A stretch of 64,000 bases of DNA from G965277745 sp965277745 (GTDB taxonomy: Bacteria; Pseudomonadota; Gammaproteobacteria; Cardiobacteriales; Cardiobacteriaceae): contig OZ255837.1 of the NCBI GenBank assembly GCA_965277745.1, positions 1,612,001 through 1,676,000 of the forward strand. Direction: 5' to 3'. The number at the start of each line of letters is the position of its first letter. Within the stretch, counting starts at the first letter, position 1. Below are positions 45,709-54,963 of this stretch, one piece after another. The position numbers and the translations under genes were made by a program. The notes under the pieces are model-generated. The model made no database searches and was not told the DNA's origin. It saw only the letters and a list, made by a program, of their open reading frames with translations.

Positions 45709-47043
45709 ATGTCGCAAATTCCTGAATTACTCGCTCCGGCGGGATCGTTGAAAACTATGTATTATGCCTTCGCTTATGGCGCGGATGCTGTTTATGCCGG
45801 CGCGGCACGCTATTCATTGCGCATGCGCGGCAATGAATTCAATGACGAGAGAATCCGCATCGGTATCGCCGAGGCGCACGCACAGGATAAGCGTTTTTTC
45901 CTGACCGTGAACACGCAGCCGCACAATTACAAGCTGCACACGGCCTTGCGTGATCTCGCGCCGCTCATTGAGGCGGCACCGGACGCGCTGATCATGTCCG
46001 ACCCCGGGCTGATCATGGAGGTGAGAAAGCGCTATCCCGATATGCCGGTTCATCTTTCCGTGCAAGCCAATACGGTGAATTGGGCAACGGTGAAATTCTG
46101 GCAGTCAGTGGGGATTGGCCGTTGCATTCTCTCGCGTGAGTTATCGCTCAAGGAAATCGCCGAAATCCGCGAGAAATGCCCGGACATGGAAATCGAGGTG
46201 TTCGTGCACGGCGCCTTGTGTATCGCTTATTCCGGGCGTTGTCTGCTATCGGGTTATTTCAACAACCGCGATCCCAATCAAGGTACCTGCACCAATGCCT
46301 GTCGTTGGAAATACACGACCCATGCGAGCAGGAAAGCCGAAGAGGGCGAGTTCATTCCGGCCGAGCCGTTTCGCCCTGACGACTTGGCTTGTGTCACCGG
46401 CGGCGAGCGTCGTCCGGCAGCCGATAGCGTCTATTATCTGGAAGAGGTGAATCGTCCTGGCGAGTACCTGGAAATCAGCGAAGACGATAACGGTAGCTAT
46501 ATCATGAATTCACGTGATCTGCGGGCGATTGAACATATCGCCGCACTGGTCGAGATCGGTGTCGACTGTCTGAAGATCGAAGGGCGCACGAAATCGCATT
46601 ATTACGCGGCGCGCACCGCACAACTCTATCGGTGGGCGATCGATGATGCCATTGCTGGTCGCGCATTCGATCCGTCGCTCAAGACCGGCCTCGACGGGCT
46701 TGTCAACCGCGGCTATACCGATGGTTTTTTCGTCCGCCGCCAGATCAAGGCGCAACAGAACTACCATAGCGGCTCTTCCAATGCGGCGACGCAGCAGTTT
46801 GTCGGCGAAGTCGTCGCTTACGACGCGGAGAAAGGGCTCGCGACGATCGCCGCGAAAAATCATTTCCAAAGCGGCGATACGGTGGAAGTGATCACCCCGA
46901 AAGGGAATCGTCACGTGACGCTCGGCAGATTGTTCGAGCCTGGTGGTGATGCGGTCATTGCGGCGGCGAAGGGCAGCGGCTGGCAAGTCGAGACGAATAT
47001 CGGCCCGGTCGACAAGCTTGCTTTGCTCGCGAAAAATCTCTAA
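45709..47043 (+). CDS. trhP: tRNA U34 hydroxylation protein TrhP (YegQ), U32 family
   Basis: Member of the U32 peptidase-like family that in E. coli makes 5-hydroxyuridine at the wobble base of certain tRNAs from prephenate. The 444 residues fit YegQ (453). Conserved LLAPAGSLKTMYYAFAYGADAVYAG, LSVQANTVNWATVKFW, FVHGALCIAYSGRCLLSGYF, and NQGTCTNACRWKY, whose cysteines are thought to bind an Fe-S cluster; then SYIMNSRDLRAIEH and DCLKIEGRTKS. It could also be called a generic U32 protein; the NQGTC-CRW and MNSRDLRAI pattern favours TrhP over RlhA or UbiU. Confidence 0.85.
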   Translation: MSQIPELLAPAGSLKTMYYAFAYGADAVYAGAARYSLRMRGNEFNDERIRIGIAEAHAQDKRFFLTVNTQPHNYKLHTALRDLAPLIEAAPDALIMSDPGLIMEVRKRYPDMPVHLSVQANTVNWATVKFWQSVGIGRCILSRELSLKEIAEIREKCPDMEIEVFVHGALCIAYSGRCLLSGYFNNRDPNQGTCTNACRWKYTTHASRKAEEGEFIPAEPFRPDDLACVTGGERRPAADSVYYLEEVNRPGEYLEISEDDNGSYIMNSRDLRAIEHIAALVEIGVDCLKIEGRTKSHYYAARTAQLYRWAIDDAIAGRAFDPSLKTGLDGLVNRGYTDGFFVRRQIKAQQNYHSGSSNAATQQFVGEVVAYDAEKGLATIAAKNHFQSGDTVEVITPKGNRHVTLGRLFEPGGDAVIAAAKGSGWQVETNIGPVDKLALLAKNL

Positions 47044-47222
47044 CGCGACCGCGCGCCATGGGGATTGGCGAAGGCAGGAAAGTCCTTTTTGCCGCAACTT
47101 TCCTCGACGGGAGGACAAACGCTTGAAAGATGAAAGATGGTTGGCGGCGGTTTTTCGCTTCGTTACCGGCACGCGAAGGGCCGGTCTCGTGATGATCCGC
47201 GGGGAAAAGGGCGTCGCTTCTT

Positions 47223-48089
47223 TCAGTGTCCTGCTTGTTCCCCATGTCCCTGGGGCAGGGGTTTCAGCTTGAGCATCAGAATGCGCCGTTGATTGGCTTT
47301 GAAGATATTGGCCTGCCAGTTTCCAATGATGATGCTCTCGCCGGCAATCGGCATCCGCCCGAATTGGTTCAAAACGTATCCACCGATGGTGTCGGCGTCC
47401 CGATCATCGAGGGTGGTCGCGAAACCTTCATTGAAACGCTCGATCGTCATCAGCGCGTTCACTTGGTGGCTGCCGTCGCCAAGGATACGCACTTCGGCGT
47501 CGGGGATTTCATCGTGCTCGTCGTCGATTTCACCGACGATTTCCTCGATCACGTCTTCAATGGTAACTAAGCCGGAGAGGTTGCCGTATTCGTCGATCAC
47601 CACCGCCATGTGATTGCGGTTGGTACGGAATTCACGCAACATCGCATCGAGTGGTTTGCTTTCCGGCACCATCGTCGCCGGACGCATCATATCGAGAAAG
47701 CGGCCGTTGCCGTCGCCTTCGACCAGAAGTGGCAGCAGATCTTTGCTGATCAGGATGCCGAGAAGTTTCTCGTGGTTTTCATCGAGCACCGGATAGCGGG
47801 AATGGCTCGATTCGATGATAACGCCGAGTACTTTCTCGAGCGACCAGTTTTCCTCGATCAACACCATCTGCCCGCGTGGAATCATGATGTCGCGAACCTG
47901 CGTCTCGTTGAGTTCGAGCAGCGATTCCATCATCATTGCGGTGTCTTCGTTAATCGTACCGCTCAAGCGGTATTCCTTCAAAAGGGTGAGAAAGGCGTTG
48001 TATGGATGGCGTGGTCGGTTCTTGTCGCTTAGCAGAGAAGTGAGTTTTCTCAACCAGCTGTTTTTGGGTTCGCAGGTGTCGTCGCTCAT
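47223..48089 (-). CDS. corC: CorC/HlyC-type CBS-domain protein
   Basis: Cytoplasmic protein with a pair of CBS domains (about 65-185) and a C-terminal CorC_HlyC domain (about 195-280), 288 residues, like E. coli CorC/YbeX (292). Visible motifs are VRDIMIPRGQMVLI, HSRYPVLDENHEKLLGILISKDLL, VVIDEYGNLSGLVTIEDVIEEIVGEI (cited in part) and AGESI. It lacks the membrane DUF21 domain. The family is linked to magnesium and cobalt efflux; ybeX usually lies next to ybeY and lnt, which are not here. Confidence 0.9.
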   Translation of the reverse strand: MSDDTCEPKNSWLRKLTSLLSDKNRPRHPYNAFLTLLKEYRLSGTINEDTAMMMESLLELNETQVRDIMIPRGQMVLIEENWSLEKVLGVIIESSHSRYPVLDENHEKLLGILISKDLLPLLVEGDGNGRFLDMMRPATMVPESKPLDAMLREFRTNRNHMAVVIDEYGNLSGLVTIEDVIEEIVGEIDDEHDEIPDAEVRILGDGSHQVNALMTIERFNEGFATTLDDRDADTIGGYVLNQFGRMPIAGESIIIGNWQANIFKANQRRILMLKLKPLPQGHGEQAGH

Positions 48090-48643
48090 GCAGGGCCAAA
48101 TTACGGAAAAGTATCATTGTAGATACTGTTGGCGCTGTCAACAAGGGGGAAAAGATATTTTTCTAAGCGTTTGTTCTACTGTTGAATAACGGTTTTTTCT
48201 TTACTGAGAATCGTCGCTGTTCCTGCTTTCTCGGAAACGATTTTTCCCCCAAGAAGGTTTCCGATTTACGCGCCGAATAATCGGGCAACGCGCGATCGGC
48301 GTAAACCTTGGTCTGTCCTTGTCGTTGTCTTCCCGTTCGCCGGAATGGTCGGCTTGTGAAAAAGTCGTCCCGCTCTGCGTGAACCTTCGATTTCACGAAC
48401 TTCCTGCTTCGCTCGTTTCGTTCGTCGGATGTCTCATCGAGCATGGCGAATTTTTTCCAGGGAGGAGGGAGGCCGTCGTTTTTGTCGTTCCCCGATGAAT
48501 CTCTGGTCAAGCAAAGCGCTTGTAGGTACGCCAATGAGCTTCGTGACGTATTTCGCATCGCGGCTTAGGTCGTCGCCGTGAGCCGTGTTATTCTTGATCG
48601 CTCAATTCCCGAAGAAGATTGGTCAGCCTAGTGAAAAAACAAT
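48090..48643. other. Intergenic stretch between corC and amiC
   Basis: About 550 bp. A 131-codon open frame at 48163-48558 (minus) is rich in Lys, Arg and Ser with no motif or start signal, and I do not believe it. The segment should contain divergent promoters for corC and amiC. Confidence 0.4.
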
Positions 48644-50044
48644 ATGTGGCGTAATCCCCTGGCAGGCGTTTTTCTTCTCTTGTTCACGACCCTGGTGCAG
48701 GCAACTGTTCTCGAAGGTATTCGTTCTCACCGCATGGAAAACCGGGTACAACTAGTTCTGGATCTCGATGCGCCCACGAGCTTCAAACAATTCAGTCTCG
48801 CCGATCCACCGCGTATCGTGTTGGATTTACCCGCTACCCGCCGTCGTGGCCGTGCAGGTATCGAAATCGACAAGGGCGTGGTACGCAGTATCCGTACGGG
48901 ATACCGCAACGAGGACACGCTTCGCGTCGTCATTGATTTGCGCTATGTCGCCAAAGCCAATATCTATACTTTGCAAGCCGCGCAAGGGAGAAAAGACCGG
49001 ATTGTCGTCGATGTGTATGATGGCGAAGATGATCCGGCCTTGACCCTGACTTCTCTTTCCGGGGGACAGATGCCGTTTGTGCTCTTCGCAGGTTCCGCAT
49101 TGGAAGAGTCTCCCGCTTATCGGGAAAAGGCCGATACGGTGACGATTCCGGGAAAGACAAGCAGCGCACAGCAAGGAAAACGCCACCTGCCGCGGGGCGA
49201 AAGCGGCAATAATCCGATGCCTTTTCCCTTGTTAAGCACCCCTGACCGCGAATTGACGGTGGAACGCCAGATCTCGTCTGCCGGAACCGTGGAAAAAAAA
49301 CGTACCACGCACAAGCCGGTACTGACGAAAAAACATGACATCACGATCTGCATCGATCCTGGCCACGGTGGTAAGGATCCCGGGGCGCAAAGTAAGGTCA
49401 CGGGCGCGCGTGAGAAAGACGTGGTGCTTGCGGTTGGCAAGCGGCTAAGTAAGAGGCTTGAAGCGATGCCCGGCTATCGCGTGAAAATGACGCGGGAGCG
49501 CGATATTTTCATTCCTCTTTATGAACGCTCGCGAATCTGCCGTCGCGCGTCGAGCGATCTGTTCATTTCCATTCACGCCGACGCGGTGAAAAGTCAGCAA
49601 CCGACCGGTGCCTCCGTTTATATCCTCTCTACTCGTGGCGCTTCTTCGCAACTTGCCAAGTATCTGGCCAACAGTGAAAATGCCGTGGATCTGAAGTGGG
49701 GCGTGGATGTCAGTAAATACGATGACGACATTCAGGAGGCGCTGCTCAATATCCAGCAGGAAGCGACATTGGGATCCAGTGATAGCCTTGCCAAACAAAT
49801 GCTGACGGCGCTGGAGAAAATCGGCAATATCCATAACTCGAAAGTGGAAAGAGCGAATTTCGTTGTATTGCGTTCACCGGAAATTCCCTCTGTGTTGGTC
49901 GAGACCGGTTTCATTTCCAATCCCCAAGAGGCGCGTTTGCTGGTCAAGCCGTCTTATCAGGGAAAAATTGCGCGGGCGCTCGCCATCGGGATCAGCAATT
50001 ATTTCCGTGAGCACTTGCCGCAAAGTATGTTACTCGAACGCTAA
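48644..50044 (+). CDS. amiC: N-acetylmuramoyl-L-alanine amidase (AmiC type)
   Basis: Periplasmic zinc amidase that cuts stem peptides from peptidoglycan during cell separation. The 466 residues have a signal peptide (about 1-22) and an AMIN domain (about 25-130, with RVQLVLDLD, DPPRIVLDLP and LRVVIDLRY) that targets septal wall. A low-complexity linker follows, then the Amidase_3 domain from about 235: CIDPGHGGKDPGA, SIHADAV and VLVETGFISNPQEA, holding the zinc and catalytic residues. AmiA lacks the AMIN domain, so AmiC (or AmiB without LysM) fits best. It converges on tsaE, often its operon partner elsewhere. Confidence 0.9.
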   Translation: MWRNPLAGVFLLLFTTLVQATVLEGIRSHRMENRVQLVLDLDAPTSFKQFSLADPPRIVLDLPATRRRGRAGIEIDKGVVRSIRTGYRNEDTLRVVIDLRYVAKANIYTLQAAQGRKDRIVVDVYDGEDDPALTLTSLSGGQMPFVLFAGSALEESPAYREKADTVTIPGKTSSAQQGKRHLPRGESGNNPMPFPLLSTPDRELTVERQISSAGTVEKKRTTHKPVLTKKHDITICIDPGHGGKDPGAQSKVTGAREKDVVLAVGKRLSKRLEAMPGYRVKMTRERDIFIPLYERSRICRRASSDLFISIHADAVKSQQPTGASVYILSTRGASSQLAKYLANSENAVDLKWGVDVSKYDDDIQEALLNIQQEATLGSSDSLAKQMLTALEKIGNIHNSKVERANFVVLRSPEIPSVLVETGFISNPQEARLLVKPSYQGKIARALAIGISNYFREHLPQSMLLER

Positions 50045-50057
50045 CGCGGGGGATCGT

Positions 50058-50492
50058 TCATCGCTTGCGCGTATTCATCCACGACAAGCGACGCGCTTTG
50101 CCGCGCAAGGTAAAGCGTGCCTTTGCATCGGCTTCGGGAAGATAGCCTTGCCCCTGTTGCGGCCACTCGATGAAAATCAGTTGTTCTTGCGGGCGCCAGT
50201 CGTCGCAATCCAGATAAAGCAATTCCTCCGCTTCACCGAGGCGGTAGAGATCGGCGTGAATGATCCGCCGCTCGTCGATGCGGTATTCGTTTATCAGGCG
50301 GTAGGTCGGACTGGTAACGATTCCGCTGTAGCCGAGCATTTTCAGCCATCGCGCCACGAAGGTGGTTTTTCCTGTGCCGAGATCGCCATATAAATAGATC
50401 ATGCCGCTCGCGTGTTCGGGAATCAGCAGGGCGATAGTAGCTTCAAGGGCGGATAGCGAAGTGATTTCGTAGTTTTGTGTGGAGAGCTTCAT
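50058..50492 (-). CDS. tsaE: tRNA threonylcarbamoyladenosine biosynthesis ATPase TsaE
   Basis: ATPase that assists TsaB-TsaD in making t6A. The ATG at 50492 gives 144 residues; longer frames upstream have unlike composition. Walker A is GDLGTGKTTF near residue 38, followed by SPTYRLINEY, HADLYRL and FIEWPQ with the catalytic Glu. Partner of TsaD encoded at 9.2-10.3 kb. Confidence 0.94.
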   Translation of the reverse strand: MKLSTQNYEITSLSALEATIALLIPEHASGMIYLYGDLGTGKTTFVARWLKMLGYSGIVTSPTYRLINEYRIDERRIIHADLYRLGEAEELLYLDCDDWRPQEQLIFIEWPQQGQGYLPEADAKARFTLRGKARRLSWMNTRKR

Positions 50493-50547
50493 GGGACTAG
50501 CCCGAGTTGCCGGTTGTTTGCTTTGATCGCAGGGCGAAGCGGCGATC

Positions 50548-51429
50548 TCACGCCGCCGTTCCGTTGCTGTACGGCCGACGCTTGCCGGCGAAGGCGAGGC
50601 CAAGGACAAGCCCGGCACCAAGAACGATCATAAGCAGCGGATAAAGGCCGATATCAAGCGCGCCAAACGAATTGTCGGGATGACGCCAAGGCCAGATTTT
50701 TACCAGCGAGCCACTGATGAATCCGCTTAGCAGGGCGAGGGTTAGGACGTGAAAACGGGTGAACAGCGATTTCAGTATTCGCGAGAAGAGAACAATACCG
50801 AGCAGAGCGCCGCCAGCAAAAGCGGCGATCACAGCCAGGTTCAAATTGGAAAGCGCTTCCAGCATGAAGGAATAGGCGCCAAGCAAGATGAGAATGAAGG
50901 AACCGGAAATGCCCGGCAGAATCATCGCGCAGATGGCGAGCATCCCATACAGAAACACGAGCCCAAGCGGAATTTTCGTGATTTCTCGAGGCGGCAGAAA
51001 CACAAGCCAAACTGACAGTGTCACCCCGATCAAGACAGCGATCACCGTGGTGGTGTTCCACTTGGAAATCTGCCTGAGCAATACCCACATGCTTGCCAAA
51101 ACGAGGCCGAAGAAGAAAGATGAGACAAGCAGGGGCTCGCTTTCCAGAAGAGCGTGAATCACTTGGGAAAAGGCCAAAACCGCGGTGGCGATTCCCCCCA
51201 ATAAGGTAAGCAAAAAATCCGCGTTTGTCTGTCGCCAGGCGGCGCGTAATCCGTGTCGGCGCAAGGTATGCAGGGCGGTCGCGTTAAAGCCGGCGAGCGT
51301 CGCGATCAATTCTTCGTAAATGCCCGTAATCAACGCGATGGTGCCGCCGGAAACGCCAGGAACAAGATCGGCAGCCCCCATGGCGATGCCCTTGAGATAG
51401 ACGAACATATATTCTTTACTTGTCCGCAT
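50548..51429 (-). CDS. DUF368 membrane protein, probable undecaprenyl phosphate translocase
   Basis: 293-residue protein with about eight to ten hydrophobic helices. The N-terminal GIAMGAADLVPGVSGGTIALITGIYEE (cited in part) and the internal repeat-like MILPGISGSFILILLGAY are the two hallmark motifs of DUF368. Recent work assigns DUF368 (PopT) and DedA proteins to returning undecaprenyl phosphate across the inner membrane for reuse in wall synthesis. I apply that role by family membership only. It lies just upstream of tsaE on the same strand, with a 55-bp gap. Confidence 0.87.
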   Translation of the reverse strand: MRTSKEYMFVYLKGIAMGAADLVPGVSGGTIALITGIYEELIATLAGFNATALHTLRRHGLRAAWRQTNADFLLTLLGGIATAVLAFSQVIHALLESEPLLVSSFFFGLVLASMWVLLRQISKWNTTTVIAVLIGVTLSVWLVFLPPREITKIPLGLVFLYGMLAICAMILPGISGSFILILLGAYSFMLEALSNLNLAVIAAFAGGALLGIVLFSRILKSLFTRFHVLTLALLSGFISGSLVKIWPWRHPDNSFGALDIGLYPLLMIVLGAGLVLGLAFAGKRRPYSNGTAA

Positions 51430-51917
51430 GGACGCACACTCCTTGAAAAGGTTCCCATATCATAGGGGATTGTAGCGCTTTTGTGTGTCGTGGTGTGGCG
51501 CCAGTTTCACCCGCTTTTTGCAAAACTTCCATTGTTATTCGGGCAAGCGCGACGCAAAGCATTTTTGCAACAGGGTCAAAAGTCATCGAGCTTTTTCTTT
51601 ACGATGATACCTCAATCCGCTCATCCGCACCGTTCGTGCGAATATCCCCCTTGAGTGTCTGTGCAAGTCTCCTCAAGCGAATCGAGTGGTCGGTTAATCG
51701 GTCTTTAACAATTGTAAAACCAAGAATTACGATTATCTGAAGGAAAATCCATGAGAAAGGATTCTCAGGTCTCGAAAAGCATGTGCTGGACTTAAGCGCT
51801 GCGCGCGTTCTCTATCATGACTTTGATTTTTGCGCGTTACGACATATCCCCGAGAACAATCGTGTGCTGGATGCTTGATGTTCAGTCCCGGGACTTACAT
51901 CTAAGATTTTGTTTTGT
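51430..51917. other. Intergenic stretch between the DUF368 gene and xthA
   Basis: About 490 bp. Open frames such as 51483-51740 (plus) show no known motifs. The first part probably holds the DUF368 promoter (minus strand). No tRNA or clear terminator was seen. Confidence 0.4.
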
Positions 51918-52691
51918 TCAGAAGAGGTCGCTGTAAGTAAGGACAAGCGGGGCGTGATCGGAGAAGTTTTCGTCCGTGTAGATCGTGGCGTTTCTTACTT
52001 TGTTGGCGAGATTGTTGCTGACGATCTGATAGTCGATCCGCCAGCCGACATTTTTCGCGCGCGCTTGTCCCCGTTGTGACCACCAGGTATATTGCTCGTC
52101 GAGATCGTTGACTTGGCGGAAAGCGTCCTTGTAGGCATCGGCGAACAAATCGCTCAGCCATTGCCGTTCGTGCGGCAGGAATCCCGAATTTTTCTGGTTG
52201 CCTTTCCAGTTTTTAATGTCGCGCGTGGTGTGGGCGATGTTGAGGTCGCCGCAGAGAATAAGCCGTCCTCCACCGGCGGCGAGATTTTTCAGATAGGGCA
52301 GAAATTTCGCCATGAACGCTTCCTTGCTGGCTTGGCGGTGTTCGCCGCTGGTGCCGGAATGCATATAAAGGGAAATCAGACGCAGATTGCCGTAGCGCGC
52401 TTCGAGATAACGGCCTTCCGCGTCGATTTCCGCCCAGCCAATGCCGTGTTTGATCTCGTCCGGCTGCTGTTTCAGGTACAATGCCGTGCCGCTATATCCT
52501 TTTTTCTGCGCGTCGTGATAATAGTTGTACGCGAGGGGGAAAAAAACAGGATCGTCCGCGAGTTGCGCCCGTTGTGCTTTGGTTTCCTGAATACACACGG
52601 CATCGGCATCTTGCTTGACGAGCCATTCGAAAAAGCCTTTGCGGCGGGCGGAACGAATGCCGTTGGCGTTGAAAGTAATAATTTTGAACAT
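51918..52691 (-). CDS. xthA: Exodeoxyribonuclease III / AP endonuclease
   Basis: Base-excision repair enzyme that cuts at abasic sites and trims 3' ends. The 257 residues of the exonuclease-endonuclease-phosphatase fold show FNANGIRSA, VCIQETKA (metal Glu), GRLILCGDLNIAH (Asp-Asn pair) and WRIDYQIVS with the catalytic Asp, ending in SDHAPLVLTY with the catalytic His. Divergent from pyrE, 26 bp away. Confidence 0.95.
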   Translation of the reverse strand: MFKIITFNANGIRSARRKGFFEWLVKQDADAVCIQETKAQRAQLADDPVFFPLAYNYYHDAQKKGYSGTALYLKQQPDEIKHGIGWAEIDAEGRYLEARYGNLRLISLYMHSGTSGEHRQASKEAFMAKFLPYLKNLAAGGGRLILCGDLNIAHTTRDIKNWKGNQKNSGFLPHERQWLSDLFADAYKDAFRQVNDLDEQYTWWSQRGQARAKNVGWRIDYQIVSNNLANKVRNATIYTDENFSDHAPLVLTYSDLF

Positions 52692-52717
52692 GAGTGAGAA
52701 GATAGGAACGGTTGCAA

Positions 52718-53377
52718 ATGCTCGCAGTATATCAAACGCATTTTTTGCAAACCGCGCTGGCTGTCGAGGCGCTGAAATTCGGCAAATTCACCTTGAAATC
52801 CGGTCGTGACAGCCCGTATTTTTTCGATGCCGGCGCCTTCTGTGACGGACGCTCGCTCGCGGTCCTTGCGGGTGCCTACGCGGAAGTGATTGCCGCGATG
52901 ATCCGTGAGGGGCATAAGATCGACGGTTTGTTCGGCCCCGCATACAAAGGGATTGTTTTGGTCGCGGCAATTACCGGCGCGTTGTGGGAACGCCATGGTG
53001 TCGATCTGTCGTGGACGTTCAATCGCAAGGAGAACAAGGATCACGGTGAAGGCGGTATGCTCGTCGGTAGCCCCGTGGCGGGGCGCCGACTGGTGATAGT
53101 CGACGACGTTTTGACTGCCGGTACGGCGGTGCGGCAGTCGTTTTCGCTTCTCCAAAAGGCCGGTGCGTTTGCGCTTGGTGTGATCGTGGCGCTTGACCGT
53201 CAGGAACGCCTTGAAAAAGAGGACTGTTCCGTGCTCATGCAGATTCAGCGGGAAGCCGGTATTTTTACCCGCGCGATCGTCTGCCTCGACGATTTACTTT
53301 CTTTCATGCGTGACGACGGGCAAACGGCAGAACAATTGGCGAGTATGCGTGCCTACCGCGCGGCGTACGGAATTTAA
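52718..53377 (+). CDS. pyrE: Orotate phosphoribosyltransferase
   Basis: Fifth step of pyrimidine synthesis: orotate plus PRPP gives OMP. The ATG at 52718 (219 residues) follows AGGAACG; a TTG at 52712 is possible. Family motifs: ALKFGKFTLKSGRDSPYFFD, FGPAYKGI, FNRKENKDHGEGG and the PRPP loop RLVIVDDVLTAGTA. Divergent xthA next door is a common proteobacterial arrangement. A hairpin follows the gene. Confidence 0.96.
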   Translation: MLAVYQTHFLQTALAVEALKFGKFTLKSGRDSPYFFDAGAFCDGRSLAVLAGAYAEVIAAMIREGHKIDGLFGPAYKGIVLVAAITGALWERHGVDLSWTFNRKENKDHGEGGMLVGSPVAGRRLVIVDDVLTAGTAVRQSFSLLQKAGAFALGVIVALDRQERLEKEDCSVLMQIQREAGIFTRAIVCLDDLLSFMRDDGQTAEQLASMRAYRAAYGI

Positions 53378-53388
53378 GTGTTGTGCAG

Positions 53389-53417
53389 GTTCAAATAGCC
53401 GTAAGACTATTTTGAAC
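53389..53417 (+). terminator. Possible terminator after pyrE
   Basis: GTTCAAATAG (53389-53398) pairs with CTATTTTGAAC (53407-53417), with one bulge and an 8-nt loop, 12 bp after the pyrE stop. There is no T-run, so it may be a weak or bidirectional terminator. Confidence 0.45.
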
Positions 53418-53466
53418 TGAAAAATTGGCTAACCTGTGATTAATGAAAAAATACAGGAGCTACCCG

Positions 53467-53750
53467 ATGCAGATCAAAAGCCTGCGACTGAAATCATCCA
53501 ACAGCTTTCCTGTTGCCGATACCGGAAGCGAGCAAACCGGTGTGCGCCTGAAAAAAAACCAAGATGTTCGATTGATTAAAAGCACAGGGCTGCTCAATGA
53601 TTTTATAGAGACTTACGACTTCGCACGAAGACTGAAGCATTGCGAGGCCTGACCCCTTGAATTCGTCTGTAAACAGTGGACAAACGAGCCTGAAAAATTT
53701 ACTATAAATTCCAGCCATCAATTGCCGGGACTGAGCATTCTTTTTGTCTC
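53467..53750 (+). pseudogene. Internally deleted IS481-like transposase remnant
   Basis: An N-terminal piece (MQIKSLRLKSSNSFPV, about 30 codons) is joined directly to a C-terminal piece (TGLLNDFIETYDFARRLK). A shift then gives LRGLTP, and another shift gives EFVCKQWTNEPEKFT and HQLPGL. These match the beginning and end of integrase-core transposases of the IS481-like type as I remember them. The whole catalytic middle (about 250 residues) is missing and there are two frameshifts. A 69-codon frame from 53443 spans part of it but is not a gene in its own right. Confidence 0.7.
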
Positions 53751-54050
53751 GCGGTTTTGCCTCGCGCATTGTGTAATTCAGATAAATCCTACCAGCTTGT
53801 CCTTTCCTTTTTTTGGGGTATAGATCATAAACGGCGCGTTTTGTCGCTGGCGGGTGTCAAGCCGGATTTCATCCGGCGCGGTGAGCTTTTCCGGCAACGC
53901 CTGCCATTCGCCACGCAAGGGAAAAAGTATGATGCCCCCTGCAAGCGCACTGTCCGATGCAGCAGTCATTCCTTTCCTTTAGCTGGGTGCCGCGCAGCGG
54001 CGGGGGCTCTCTTTTTTCCGTGATCGCTGCGAATGGTGCGAATCCGCATC
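53751..54050. other. Unassigned stretch between two IS remnants
   Basis: Short open frames on both strands, for example 63 codons at 53778-53969 (minus), with no motif I know. Probably part of the same patch of decayed mobile DNA. Confidence 0.35.
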
Positions 54051-54525
54051 GTGGCGCATGAAGCGCAACGAGCAGGGTCATCCTGTTTTTCCTTTGCAAG
54101 CGTTTTCCAACTCAAGCGTGGCGGGAAGGTCTACACGAAGGTTACCCCTGATACTTCTTCGGCGACATTATACCCGATCATCGTGCGCAAAGTTGTCCCT
54201 GACAGTATTGTCTATACTGACTGTTGTCGAGGCGATAACAGGGTGGATATTTGCGATTTCAAGCACTTGCGTATCAATCATGCCAGGCTGTTTGCAGACA
54301 AGGCAAATCATATCGACGGGATCGAGAACTTTTGGAGCCAGGCAAAGCGCCACATGGGTAAATTCAACGGTGTTCCAAAGGAGCATTTTGGACTATTTTT
54401 GAAGGAATGTGAGTGGCGTTTTAATGACACCACTCCATCTTCTCAATTAATTCATTTAAAACAGTTGATTAAGGATAAATTGAATTGATTATCTGGTACA
54501 TCCCATTAATTAATATAAATTAATT
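54051..54525 (+). pseudogene. 5'-truncated IS1595-family (ISXO2-like) transposase
   Basis: The C-terminal half of a DDE transposase: LKRGGKVYTKV, VPDSIVYTDC (catalytic Asp), RINHARLFADKANHIDGIENFWSQAKRH (cited in part, with the catalytic Asn/Glu region GIENFW) and FLKECEWRFND, ending at a TGA at 54488. The N-terminal half is missing; a few codons before 54105 survive only in another frame. A terminal-repeat-like AATTGATTATCTGGTACATC follows the stop and resembles the end at about 15.21 kb. A related but shorter tail lies there, so the element once had at least two copies. Confidence 0.8.
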
Positions 54526-54963
54526 TTACCTACAGAAATCCGATTTTAGCACAATCGCAATCATGAAGTGATTTTTCCCGCACCAAAAGGCGAATCCGGA
54601 TTTCCATTCAGGAAGCTTCCCTTTTCGCGAAAACAGGGAAAAAGCAAGATACCTCTAACGCCACAAGCGCTTGGAAATTACCACATCTTCTTGCCTCTGC
54701 TCGCTCTTCCAGATCGAGGCCGCCATAAAGAGAGGTCGGGTTTTCTCCGCGAGAGAAGTTCTCCACTTCCGGCAAGGCAATCGTCAAAGCGCGGGCGAAA
54801 ACGGAGCACCCAGGAAAACGGGCCAACTTGACGTGATAGGAAACGCAAACAGGATGGTTTGAGCGACAAACCTTCCTTAAGGGTGACGAAGTGGCCCTGT
54901 CTCTCGAACAGGACAAGTTGTACTCAATAGACAGGGTTTTCCGGGGAGATAGCTCAGAGGAGT
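54526..54963. other. Intergenic stretch after sucD
   Basis: About 440 bp without a gene I can support. GGGGAGATAGCTCAG near 54942 resembles the start of a tRNA, but no tRNA fold follows. No obvious sucCD terminator. Confidence 0.4.

Noticed and set aside
48163..48558. 131-codon frame between corC and amiC
   Set aside because: Basic, low-complexity translation with no domain, signal or start site.
54940..54956. GGGGAGATAGCTCAG, like the 5' part of a tRNA
   Set aside because: No anticodon or T arm follows before the sucD stop.
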